Made by a program: the position numbers and the translations under genes
NCBI RefSeq assembly: GCF_000317305.3
Contig: NC_023036.2
Location: 1,426,001-1,490,000, forward strand
DNA: 64,000 nt
Reading direction: 5' to 3'
DNA from: Mycolicibacterium neoaurum VKM Ac-1815D
GTDB taxonomy: Bacteria; Actinomycetota; Actinomycetes; Mycobacteriales; Mycobacteriaceae
Shown: piece by piece, positions 56,867 to 64,000 of the stretch
Position numbering within the stretch: the stretch's first letter is position 1
How the letters are laid out: each line of letters starts with the position of its first letter
Notes under the pieces: model-generated
What the model was told of the DNA's origin: nothing
The model's input: only the letters and a program-made list of their open reading frames with translations
Databases searched by the model: none

Positions 56867-57175
56867 ATGCCCGCTTTGACCACCGACCTGGACCTCATGC
56901 ATGCGGTCTCGGGTCAGATCGACGCCCGCAATGACGAGATCCGGGCGATGCTCGGCTCGTTCATCGGACGGATGTGCAGCGTGCCTGCCTCGGTGTGGGG
57001 CGGCGCGGCGGCGGTGCGCTTCCGCGAGGTGGTGGATCGCTGGAACACCGAATCGATCGCGCTGTATGCCTCCCTGGGGCGGATCGCCGAGACCATCCGC
57101 CTCAACGAACAGACCCTGCGGGAAGCCGCCGAGAGCCACTCACATCAGCTTGCCGCCGTCGCCAACGAGCTGTGA
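56867..57175 (+). CDS. esxU: WXG100 protein EsxU (ESX-4 substrate)
   Basis: A 102-residue helical-hairpin WXG100 protein. The turn reads SVPASVWGGAAAVRF with the Trp-x-Gly motif (WGG). The flanks, LDLMHAVSGQIDARNDEIRAML and ESIALYASLGRIAETIRLNEQTLREAAE, fit EsxU. It probably forms a heterodimer with EsxT encoded next. The start ATG 56867 is preceded by GAGGAGG. A 70-nt gap separates it from the Rv3446c-like gene, room for its own promoter. Confidence 0.94.
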   Translation: MPALTTDLDLMHAVSGQIDARNDEIRAMLGSFIGRMCSVPASVWGGAAAVRFREVVDRWNTESIALYASLGRIAETIRLNEQTLREAAESHSHQLAAVANEL

Positions 57176-57185
57176 AGGATTCGCC

Positions 57186-57479
57186 ATGGACATGATGCTG
57201 ACTTACAACTTCGACGAGATCGAGCACACCGTGCGGCGGGAGATCCACACCGTCTCGGCCCGGCTCAATGCCGCGCTGGAGGAGCTGCGGGCGCAGATTG
57301 CACCGTTGGAACACACCTGGACCGCCCAGGCGGCGGAGGCCTACCGGGCCGAGCAGGTGCGGTGGAACCAGTCCGCCGCCGGACTCAACGACATCCTGCT
57401 CCGGCTCGGCAATGCCGTCCGCGACGGCGCCGACGAGGTGTCGGCCACCGACCGGCGGGCCGCCGGCGCCTGGGGCTGA
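57186..57479 (+). CDS. esxT: WXG100-like protein EsxT (ESX-4 substrate)
   Basis: A 97-residue WXG100-superfamily protein. LTYNFDEIEHTVRREIHTVSARLNAALEEL and QVRWNQSAAGLNDILLRLGNAVRDGADEV match EsxT closely. The turn reads HTWTAQAAEAY, so the motif is W-T-A rather than W-x-G, as also in other EsxT proteins. It ends RRAAGAWG. ATG 57186 is 10 nt after esxU and probably translated with it. Unlike the tuberculosis locus, no rplM/rpsI follows; a glycerol-type regulator comes next. Confidence 0.94.
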   Translation: MDMMLTYNFDEIEHTVRREIHTVSARLNAALEELRAQIAPLEHTWTAQAAEAYRAEQVRWNQSAAGLNDILLRLGNAVRDGADEVSATDRRAAGAWG

Positions 57480-57617
57480 TCGGGCCGGCCGAGGGCTGAG
57501 CGGGACACGATTGCGACGCCCGGAGTCGACGAACACCGCTGCACTGTGACGCGGTCCACTATCCTGGCTTGAGAGTGCGGTGCGTCCGGCGATCGGCGCA
57601 CCGCGGGGAGTGTGAGC

Positions 57618-58895
57618 ATGGTGGTAGCGAGGACGTCCGGCAGCCGAGCGCAGCCGGCGAAGGTGCGTGCCGTCCACGACCTTTTCGTCGCAGGTCAGGT
57701 CGATGCGGCCTATCTCGACTCGTCTCCGCTGCGCCGGATCGTCGCCGAGAGCTGGCAGCGCAGTCTGGCGACCGGGGTGGACCCGGACACCGGCGGGCGG
57801 GCGACCGAGGCGGCCAAGGCCCTCGATGATCTACGCAGATCCCATCCGCTGGCGCCGACCCTGCCGCTGATCCGGCGGCTGCTGGTCGAGGATGCCGTCG
57901 ACGCCGGCGTCGTGGTGGCCATCACCGCAGCGGACGGCACGCTGCTGTGGGTCGAGGGTGACCGCCGGGCCATCCGCAAGGCCGAGGCGATGAACTTCGT
58001 GCCGGGTACCGACTGGAGCGAGCACGCCGCCGGGACGAATGCGCCGGGGACAGCCCTCGCGCTGGACCGCGAACTACAGATCTGCGGCACCGAACACTTC
58101 TCCCGGATCGTCCATCCGTGGAGTTGCACTGCGGTACCGGTCCACGATCCGCGCAGCGGTGCGCTGCTGGGAGCGATCGACCTGACCGGCGATCTGTCGG
58201 TGGCCACGCCGCAGACGCTGGCGTTGGTCCGAGCCACCGCGGTGGCCGTCGAGAACCAACTCGCACTGCTGCGTCTCGCCGGCCCCGACGACGGCGCGCG
58301 GGAGGGGGCACTGCTCTCGGTACTCGGCGCCGACCGGCCGCGCTGGCAGGCGGGTGCGGCAGGCCCGGTCGTGCTCACCGGTCGCCATGCCGACATCTTG
58401 GTGCTACTGATCCGTCACCCGGAGGGGTTGAGCGCCGACCATCTGGCGATGCTGCTCGACGACAAGGATCTCGACGTCGTCACCATCCGCGCCGAGATGT
58501 CGCGGCTGCGCCGGGTCATCGGCGGTGACCACATCGCATCGCGCCCGTACCGACTCGTCGGAACGGTGGCCAGTGACATGGGTGATGTGCTCGATGCCCT
58601 TGAGGCCGGGGATGTCGCGGGTGCGCTGTCCGCATACGCCGGTTCGCTGTTGCCGCAGTCGGTGTCGCCGGCCATCGCGCGGTTGCGCACCGAATTGACC
58701 ACCAGCCTGCGCGGTGCGGTGCTCGCCGAATCCGCGCGCGGCAACCTGGCGCTGTTGCGGCATTGGCTGGGTCTTCCGGACGGTCGGGATGATCGCCGGG
58801 GCTGGCAGTTGCTCGCCGAGCACGGTGCCGTCGACCCCGTGGAGCGGGCTCGCGCCCGGGCCCACCTGATCGGACTCGACGCCGAACTCGGCTGA
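57618..58895 (+). CDS. GAF-domain transcriptional regulator of the aldehyde/glycerol locus
   Basis: A 425-residue regulator with an N-terminal half like the sensor part of AcoR/DhaR activators: LRRIVAESWQRSLATGVDPDTGG and a GAF domain around VVVAITAADGTLLWVEGD to DHLTGDLSV, including FVPGTDWSEHAAGTNAPGTALA. It lacks the sigma-54 AAA+ domain; the C-terminus instead resembles a winged-helix (LTGRHADILVLLIRHPEGLSADHLAMLL, EMSRLRRVIGGDHI). ATG 57618 follows GGGGAG at good spacing. It probably binds the TTGCAAC palindromes at 58906-58937 before the aldehyde dehydrogenase gene. Confidence 0.82.
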   Translation: MVVARTSGSRAQPAKVRAVHDLFVAGQVDAAYLDSSPLRRIVAESWQRSLATGVDPDTGGRATEAAKALDDLRRSHPLAPTLPLIRRLLVEDAVDAGVVVAITAADGTLLWVEGDRRAIRKAEAMNFVPGTDWSEHAAGTNAPGTALALDRELQICGTEHFSRIVHPWSCTAVPVHDPRSGALLGAIDLTGDLSVATPQTLALVRATAVAVENQLALLRLAGPDDGAREGALLSVLGADRPRWQAGAAGPVVLTGRHADILVLLIRHPEGLSADHLAMLLDDKDLDVVTIRAEMSRLRRVIGGDHIASRPYRLVGTVASDMGDVLDALEAGDVAGALSAYAGSLLPQSVSPAIARLRTELTTSLRGAVLAESARGNLALLRHWLGLPDGRDDRRGWQLLAEHGAVDPVERARARAHLIGLDAELG

Positions 58896-58905
58896 ACGAA
58901 ACTGC

Positions 58906-58937
58906 GTTGCCAATTGCAACCGTCATGCAACGTTGCA
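58906..58937. promoter_or_regulatory. Two TTGCAAC-type palindromes upstream of the aldehyde dehydrogenase
   Basis: GTTGC-N5-GCAAC at 58906-58920 and the perfect 12-mer TGCAACGTTGCA at 58926-58937 lie 60-90 nt before the aldehyde dehydrogenase start, centres about 19 nt apart (near two helical turns). They are likely tandem binding sites for the preceding GAF regulator. Confidence 0.55.
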
Positions 58938-58995
58938 ACCCCTAGGTTGAGTGACGACCGACACACTCGAAAGTGTCCGAACGCAGGAGAATGCC

Positions 58996-60519
58996 ATGAC
59001 TGTTTACGCACGTCCGGGCGCAGAGGGCGCCCTGATGTCGTTCGACGCCCGCTATGACAACTACATCGGCGGCCAGTGGGTGGCCCCGAACGCGGGCCGC
59101 TACTTCGAGAACCGCACTCCCGTCACCGGTGAGGTGTTCTGCGAGGTCGCCCGCTCCGACGAGTCCGATATCGAGAAGGCTCTCGACGCCGCGCACGCCG
59201 CCGCGCCGGCCTGGGGTAAGAGCACCGCCGCCGAGCGCGCGATCATCCTCAACAAGATCGCCGACCGGATCGAGGAGAACCTCGAAGCGATCGCGCTGGC
59301 CGAATCGTGGGACAACGGCAAGCCGATCCGCGAGACGCTCAACGCCGATATCCCGCTGGCCGTCGACCACTTCCGCTACTACGCCGGCGCCATCCGGGCG
59401 CAGGAGGGCTCCCTCTCGGAGATCGATCCCGAGACGGTGGCCTACCACTTCCACGAGCCGCTCGGCGTCGTCGGACAGATCATCCCCTGGAACTTCCCCA
59501 TCCTGATGGCGGTCTGGAAGCTGGCACCCGCGTTGGCCGCAGGCAACGCCATCGTCCTCAAGCCGGCCGAGCAGACGCCGGTCTCGGTGCTCTACTTGAT
59601 GTCGATCATCGGTGACCTGCTGCCCGCCGGTGTGCTCAACGTGGTCAACGGTTTCGGCGTCGAGGCGGGCAAGCCGCTGGCCTCGTCCAACCGGATCGCC
59701 AAGATCGCCTTCACCGGCGAGACCACCACCGGCCGGCTGATCATGCAGTACGCCAGCCAGAACCTGATCCCGGTCACCCTGGAACTCGGCGGCAAGAGCC
59801 CCAACATCTTCTTCAACGATGTGCTGGCCGCCAACGACGACTACCAGGACAAGGCATTGGAGGGCTTCACGATGTTCGCCCTCAACCAGGGCGAGGTGTG
59901 CACCTGCCCGTCGCGCAGCCTGGTCCAGGCCGATATCTTCGACGAGTTCCTCGCGATGGCCGCGATCCGCACCAAGGCAGTCCGCCAGGGCGACCCGCTG
60001 GACACCGAGACGATGATCGGCGCGCAGGCCTCCAACGACCAGCTGGAGAAGATCCTGTCCTACATCGAAATCGGCAAGAGCGAAGGTGCACAGGTGATCA
60101 CCGGCGGTGAGCGGGCCGACCTCGGCGGTGACCTCAACGGCGGTTACTACGTCGCCCCGACGATCTTCACCGGTCACAACAAGATGCGGATCTTCCAGGA
60201 GGAGATCTTCGGACCGGTTGTCGCGGTGACCTCGTTCAAGGATTACGACGATGCCATCGATCTGGCCAACGACACCCTCTACGGCCTCGGCGCCGGAGTG
60301 TGGAGCCGCGACGGCAATACCGCCTATCGTGCCGGGCGCGATATCAAGGCGGGCCGGGTGTGGACCAACTGCTACCACCAGTACCCGGCGCACGCGGCGT
60401 TCGGCGGGTACAAGCAGTCCGGCATCGGACGCGAGAACCACCTGATGATGCTCGATCATTACCAGCAGACCAAGAACCTGCTGGTGTCTTACAGCAGCAA
60501 GGCGCAGGGTTTCTTCTAA
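58996..60519 (+). CDS. NAD(P)+-dependent aldehyde dehydrogenase (AldB/ExaC-like)
   Basis: A 507-residue ALDH that oxidises acetaldehyde-type or other short aldehydes. [30 protein letters not shown], the catalytic Glu in [13 protein letters not shown] and catalytic Cys in [15 protein letters not shown] are all intact; [31 protein letters not shown] is typical of the AldB/ExaC subgroup, a class also called eptc-inducible in actinobacteria. ATG 58996 follows GGAG at 7 nt; a frame from 58951 is longer but unsupported. In context it would oxidise propionaldehyde- or 3-hydroxypropionaldehyde-type products. Confidence 0.93.
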   Translation: MTVYARPGAEGALMSFDARYDNYIGGQWVAPNAGRYFENRTPVTGEVFCEVARSDESDIEKALDAAHAAAPAWGKSTAAERAIILNKIADRIEENLEAIALAESWDNGKPIRETLNADIPLAVDHFRYYAGAIRAQEGSLSEIDPETVAYHFHEPLGVVGQIIPWNFPILMAVWKLAPALAAGNAIVLKPAEQTPVSVLYLMSIIGDLLPAGVLNVVNGFGVEAGKPLASSNRIAKIAFTGETTTGRLIMQYASQNLIPVTLELGGKSPNIFFNDVLAANDDYQDKALEGFTMFALNQGEVCTCPSRSLVQADIFDEFLAMAAIRTKAVRQGDPLDTETMIGAQASNDQLEKILSYIEIGKSEGAQVITGGERADLGGDLNGGYYVAPTIFTGHNKMRIFQEEIFGPVVAVTSFKDYDDAIDLANDTLYGLGAGVWSRDGNTAYRAGRDIKAGRVWTNCYHQYPAHAAFGGYKQSGIGRENHLMMLDHYQQTKNLLVSYSSKAQGFF

Positions 60520-60535
60520 ACTGCACCCACGATCT

Positions 60536-60597
60536 CCGCGGGCGTGAGCTTGGGTTCGAAACTCCCCCCGATCTCCGGCTCAAGCTCACGTCCGCGG
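60536..60597. repeat. Long hairpin between aldehyde dehydrogenase and glpK genes
   Basis: CCGCGGGCGTGAGCTTG (60536-60552) pairs with CAAGCTCACGTCCGCGG (60581-60597) over 17 positions, the one mismatch being a G-U wobble in RNA, with a 28-nt loop. No T-run follows. It may stop read-through, tune glpK expression or protect the upstream mRNA end; it could also be a dispersed repeat. Confidence 0.6.
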
Positions 60598-60647
60598 CTG
60601 CACCACCCTCAACTGCACAAGAACCCATCTCGGCGTCAGGAGCAGCG

Positions 60648-62165
60648 TTGCCCAAATTCGTCGCGGCCATCGACCAAGGCACCACCAGCACCCGTGCGAT
60701 GATCTTCGATCACGCCGGCGCGGAGGTGGGACGCCACCAACTCGAGCACGAACAAATCATGCCGCAGGCGGGCTGGGTCGAGCACAACCCGGTGGAGATC
60801 TGGGAGCGCACCGCGTCGGTGCTCACGTCAGCGCTCAACAAGACCAATCTGCAAGCCGAAGATATTGCGGCACTGGGCATCACGAACCAGCGTGAGACCA
60901 CGCTGGTGTGGAATCGCCATACCGGGCGTCCGTACTACAACGCGATCGTCTGGCAGGACACCCGAACCGACCGCATCGCCACCGCACTGGACCGCGACGG
61001 CCGGGGCGATGTGATCCGGCAGAAGGCGGGTCTGCCACCGGCGACCTACTTCTCGGGCGGCAAGATCCAGTGGATCCTCGATAACGTCGACGGGGTACGC
61101 GAGGCCGCCGAGAATGGGGATGCGATCTTCGGTAACAGCGACAGCTGGGTGGTGTGGAATCTGACCGGTGGTCCGCGCGGCGGCGTGCACGTCACCGATG
61201 TCACCAACGCCAGTCGCACCATGCTGATGAACCTGGAGACCCTGGACTGGGACGACGAACTGTTGTCGTTCTTCGGGATTCCGCGCCAGATGCTGCCGCA
61301 GATCCGGCCGTCGTCCTCGCCGGAACCCTACGGGATGACGTTGGCCTCCGGTCCGATGGGCGGCGAGGTGCCGGTCACCGGCATCCTCGGCGATCAGCAG
61401 GCGGCGATGGTGGGCCAGGTGTGCCTGAAGGCCGGTGAGGCCAAGAACACCTACGGCACGGGCAACTTCCTGCTGCTCAACACCGGTGAGAAGATCGTCC
61501 GCTCCGAGAACGGTCTGCTGACCACGGTGTGTTACCAGTTCGGTGACGCGAAACCGGTTTACGCATTGGAAGGTTCGATCGCGGTGACCGGTTCGGCCGT
61601 GCAGTGGTTGCGCGACCAACTGGGCATCATCAGCGGCGCGGCACAGAGCGAATCGCTGGCGCGGCAGGTGGAGGACAACGGCGGGGTCTACTTCGTTCCG
61701 GCCTTCTCCGGTCTGTTCGCCCCGTACTGGCGCTCGGACGCGCGCGGAGCGGTGGTGGGCCTCAGCCGCTTCAACACCAACGCCCACCTGGCCAGGGCGA
61801 CTCTGGAGGCGATCTGTTACCAGAGTCGCGATGTCATCGACGCGATGGAAGCCGATTCCGGTGTGCACCTCGATGTGTTGAAGGTCGACGGCGGGATCAC
61901 CGCGAACTCGTTGTGCATGCAGATCCAGGCCGATGTCCTCGGTGTCGACGTGGTCAAGCCGGTCGTCGCGGAGACCACCGCGCTGGGTGCGGCGTATGCG
62001 GCCGGGTTGGCGGTCGGGTTCTGGGACAACCCCGACGACCTGCGCGCGAACTGGCAGGAGGGCGAGCGCTGGAGCGCGCAGTGGTCCGAGCAGCAGCGTA
62101 ACGACGGATACGCCGGCTGGCAGAAGGCCGTCAAGCGCACCCTCGATTGGGTCGACGTCTCCTAG
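60648..62165 (+). CDS. glpK: Glycerol kinase
   Basis: Phosphorylates glycerol to glycerol-3-phosphate with ATP. The protein has 505 residues of the FGGY family. [16 protein letters not shown] is the phosphate-1 motif, [30 protein letters not shown] and [20 protein letters not shown] are family blocks. The start is TTG 60648, 5 nt after AGGAG; there is no ATG or GTG near the expected N-terminus, so TTG initiation may lower expression. It is preceded by a large hairpin and followed by a 44-bp palindrome. Confidence 0.96.
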   Translation: MPKFVAAIDQGTTSTRAMIFDHAGAEVGRHQLEHEQIMPQAGWVEHNPVEIWERTASVLTSALNKTNLQAEDIAALGITNQRETTLVWNRHTGRPYYNAIVWQDTRTDRIATALDRDGRGDVIRQKAGLPPATYFSGGKIQWILDNVDGVREAAENGDAIFGNSDSWVVWNLTGGPRGGVHVTDVTNASRTMLMNLETLDWDDELLSFFGIPRQMLPQIRPSSSPEPYGMTLASGPMGGEVPVTGILGDQQAAMVGQVCLKAGEAKNTYGTGNFLLLNTGEKIVRSENGLLTTVCYQFGDAKPVYALEGSIAVTGSAVQWLRDQLGIISGAAQSESLARQVEDNGGVYFVPAFSGLFAPYWRSDARGAVVGLSRFNTNAHLARATLEAICYQSRDVIDAMEADSGVHLDVLKVDGGITANSLCMQIQADVLGVDVVKPVVAETTALGAAYAAGLAVGFWDNPDDLRANWQEGERWSAQWSEQQRNDGYAGWQKAVKRTLDWVDVS

Positions 62166-62192
62166 CCGGTGACGGCGACAGTCAGGCGAAAA

Positions 62193-62236
62193 CATTTCAG
62201 CCCTGCGGATCCGCGGATCCGCAGGGCTGAAATGTG
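62193..62236. terminator. 44-bp perfect palindrome, bidirectional terminator
   Basis: Every base of 62193-62236 pairs with its mirror; the left arm begins ACATTTCAGCCCTGCGG and the centre is GGATCCGCGGATCC. It sits 27 nt after glpK and 8 nt before the end of the convergent HbpS-like gene. Either transcript would fold into a 20-bp hairpin, with A/T-rich ends (AAAA-CATTTCA) that read as a short U-tract both ways. Confidence 0.85.
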
Positions 62237-62244
62237 TTGAGCGC

Positions 62245-62643
62245 TCAGAGCGCGGCGACGCCGGCCTCGGCCACCGTGACGTCCTGTTCGACGCTGCCCG
62301 CACTCACCCCGATCGCGCCGACGACCACGTCGTCGACGACCAGCGGGATACCGCCACCGAAGATCACCAGACCGCCGCTGGTCTGCTCCAGACCGTAGAG
62401 CTCGGCCCCGGGCTGGGCGAGCGGCATCAGGGCACTGGTCGGAGCGTTCATCAGGATCGACGTCCGCGCCTTGCGGGTCGAGATGTCGATGCTCGCCTTG
62501 ATGGCGCCGTCCATCCTGGCGAAGGCGATCAGATGCCCTCCGTCGTCGACGATGGCGATGTTCATCGGTTGGCCGATCTCGTCGGCTTTGGCGATGGCGG
62601 CCGCCAGGACCGCCTGCGCTTTCTGTAGAGGTAGCGAGGTCAT
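62245..62643 (-). CDS. HbpS/GlcG-family (DUF336) protein
   Basis: A 132-residue small protein of the GlcG/HbpS fold: LQKAQAVLAAAIAKADEIGQPMNIAIVDDGGHLIAFARMDGA, then GGIPLVVDDVVVGAIGVSAGSVEQD. The same domain is fused to the C-terminus of some PduO adenosyltransferases and is common beside glycerol or diol dehydratase genes, where its role (haem or cobalamin binding, reactivation) is unsettled. There is no signal peptide. It is convergent with glpK and divergent from the glycerol facilitator. Confidence 0.88.
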   Translation of the reverse strand: MTSLPLQKAQAVLAAAIAKADEIGQPMNIAIVDDGGHLIAFARMDGAIKASIDISTRKARTSILMNAPTSALMPLAQPGAELYGLEQTSGGLVIFGGGIPLVVDDVVVGAIGVSAGSVEQDVTVAEAGVAAL

Positions 62644-62904
62644 CTAGGGCCTTTCGGAAATGGTTCGGCTGCAGGGAAATCGGGCAGCAGTAGGCAGTGT
62701 TGATGGCACTGCCGATTCTAGGGCGCGGCAGCCGGTGGGGGACAGGTTCGCCACCGGCTGCTGACCGGTCCTAACCGAAAGTTCAGTATCGCGGACAGTA
62801 AATCGGTTGGTAGCTCGGGTGAATCATCACATCCGCTGCCGGGGCGCGAATACTTTTCGTTGAATCGTCATCGCGATCGGGGCCCGTCAGGAGGATTGCT
62901 GTCA

Positions 62905-63618
62905 GTGTCCAATATCGACATCTTCATTTGGGAGTTCCTCGGCACGGCGGTGCTGTGCCTCATCGGTAACGGTTCGGTTGCCGCCGTCGTCCTGAAGAAC
63001 TCCTACTCGCACGGCGGCGGGGGAGACTGGTTGGTCATCGTATTGGGTTGGGGCTTCGGTGTGTTCACCGGTGCCAGTATCGCCAGCCCGGCCGGTGGGC
63101 ATATCAACCCGGCGGTGACACTGGCGGTGGCGATATCCGGCGACGTGCCGTGGTCGAGTGTGCCGGTCTACTGGGCCGCACAGCTCGCCGGCGGCTTCGT
63201 CGGTGCGGTACTGGGCTGGGCGGTCTTCAAGCTGCAGTATGACAACAACGACGACAACAGCGGCACCCGCGGAATCTTCTGCACATATCCGGCGGTGCGC
63301 AACATCCCGTGGAACATCGTCACCGAAGTCATCGCGACCTTCGTGCTGATCTTCTGGGTGCTGACCAATCCTGCGGATGTCAACAGCGGATTGGGTTATG
63401 CGGCGGTCACATTCGTGGTCATGGCGATCGGCTTCGGGCTCGGTGGGCCGACCGGTTACGCGATCAACCCCGCCCGCGACCTCGGTCCGCGGATCGCCTA
63501 TGCCATCCTGCCGATCAAGGGCAAATCCGATGCCGGATGGGATTACGCGTGGGTGCCGGTGGTCGCGCCGCTGATCGGCGCAGGACTTGCCGCGGGCCTC
63601 GCCCTGGCGATCGTCTGA
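62905..63618 (+). CDS. glpF: Aquaglyceroporin / glycerol uptake facilitator
   Basis: A 237-residue membrane channel of the MIP family with six helices. Both pore motifs are intact: GHINPAVTLAVA and the C-terminal AINPARDLGPRIAYA with Asp after NPAR, the glycerol-facilitator feature. GTG 62905 lies 11 nt after AGGAGG; TTG 62896 is an alternative. It is divergent from the HbpS-like gene over 261 nt with no other gene. Together with glpK it would supply glycerol or small diols such as propanediol. Confidence 0.93.
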   Translation: MSNIDIFIWEFLGTAVLCLIGNGSVAAVVLKNSYSHGGGGDWLVIVLGWGFGVFTGASIASPAGGHINPAVTLAVAISGDVPWSSVPVYWAAQLAGGFVGAVLGWAVFKLQYDNNDDNSGTRGIFCTYPAVRNIPWNIVTEVIATFVLIFWVLTNPADVNSGLGYAAVTFVVMAIGFGLGGPTGYAINPARDLGPRIAYAILPIKGKSDAGWDYAWVPVVAPLIGAGLAAGLALAIV

Positions 63619-63658
63619 ACTGGCACAGTCTGAACGAAGGGAGTGCGAGGTACACACC

Positions 63659-64000
63659 ATGGCAGTGCATTTGACCAGGATCTACACCAGAACCGGTGAT
63701 GCCGGGACGACCGCACTGGGGGACATGTCGCGGGTCGCGAAGGCCGATGTGCGTGTCGGCGCCTACGCCGACTGCGACGAGACCAACGCGGTGATCGGAA
63801 TGGCCATCGCCGCAGGCGGTGTGGGTCCGGCCACGGGGGCGGTGCTGCAGCACATCCAGAACGACCTGTTCGATGTGGGCGCGGATCTGTGCACCCCGAT
63901 CACACCGGACCCGGAGTACCCGCCGTTGCGGGTCACCGACGAACAGGTGTCGCAGCTGGAATCCTGGTGCGACGAGTTCAACGCGGGCCTGGCCAAGCTG
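63659..64000 (+). CDS. PduO-type cob(I)alamin adenosyltransferase (partial, 3' end off window)
   Basis: Transfers the adenosyl group of ATP to cob(I)alamin to make adenosylcobalamin. The first 114 residues are visible: TRIYTRTGDAGTTALGDMSRVAK holds the ATP-binding motif TRTGDxGTT, then YADCDETNAVIGMAIA and QNDLFDVGADLCTP, all typical. ATG 63659 starts 41 nt after glpF. Being placed here suggests a B12-dependent glycerol or diol dehydratase just past the window edge, which is inference. Confidence 0.93.
   Translation, partial: MAVHLTRIYTRTGDAGTTALGDMSRVAKADVRVGAYADCDETNAVIGMAIAAGGVGPATGAVLQHIQNDLFDVGADLCTPITPDPEYPPLRVTDEQVSQLESWCDEFNAGLAKL

Overview
The window reads as chromosome of a fast-growing mycobacterium (Mycolicibacterium-like). 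The sequence is very GC-rich with strong C/G third-position bias. It carries MspA-type porins, a mycobacterial rmlB/rmlC pair, an ESX-4 type VII secretion locus, cutinase-like hydrolases, an L17 protein with an Ala/Glu-rich tail, and the gene order truA - cutinases - eccB4 - mycP4 - eccD4 - eccC4 - esxU - esxT known from mycobacteria. I see no tRNA or rRNA genes, CRISPR array, insertion sequence or prophage.

Layout. (1) 1-6860: STAS antagonist, ProP/KgtP-like MFS transporter, two tandem class I methyltransferases, a secreted protein, two MspA-family porins and a Pro-rich exported protein. (2) 7162-9837: secY-adk-map. (3) 9841-28628: about 19 kb of catabolic, regulatory and signalling genes between two blocks that are contiguous in many actinobacteria. 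It holds a GntR/GMC oxidoreductase/MarR unit, a GAF kinase with NarL-type regulator, a HAD hydrolase, the valine/propionate unit mmsA-acyl-CoA dehydrogenase-mmsB, rmlB-rmlC, two LLM-class (F420-type) oxidoreductases, a CNB-like histidine kinase paired with a receiver-glutaredoxin-like-thioredoxin-reductase-like fusion, and a USP/WS-DGAT-like pair with a candidate DosR box. (4) 28943-33545: infA-rpmJ-rpsM-rpsK-rpsD-rpoA-rplQ-truA. (5) 33621-39376: four cutinase-like genes in a row, an EamA exporter divergent from a CGNR regulator, and a saccharopine-dehydrogenase-like protein. (6) 39364-48304: a tightly overlapping two-operon locus with a large FAD oxidoreductase, a cyclase/ATPase/TPR-like signalling protein, three unrecognised proteins and a polyprenyl diphosphate synthase. 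This is the best candidate here for an undescribed system. (7) 48359-57479: ESX-4. (8) 57618-64000: GAF regulator, aldehyde dehydrogenase, glycerol kinase, HbpS/GlcG-like protein, glycerol facilitator and the start of a PduO-type cobalamin adenosyltransferase, consistent with glycerol/diol use tied to adenosylcobalamin.

Many genes are translationally coupled through 1-17 nt overlaps. Clear non-coding signals include a 44-bp perfect palindrome between convergent glpK and the HbpS gene, an intrinsic-terminator hairpin over the truA start, a 10-bp-stem hairpin between rpsD and rpoA, a 17-bp-stem hairpin before glpK, and several palindromic operator candidates next to regulators.
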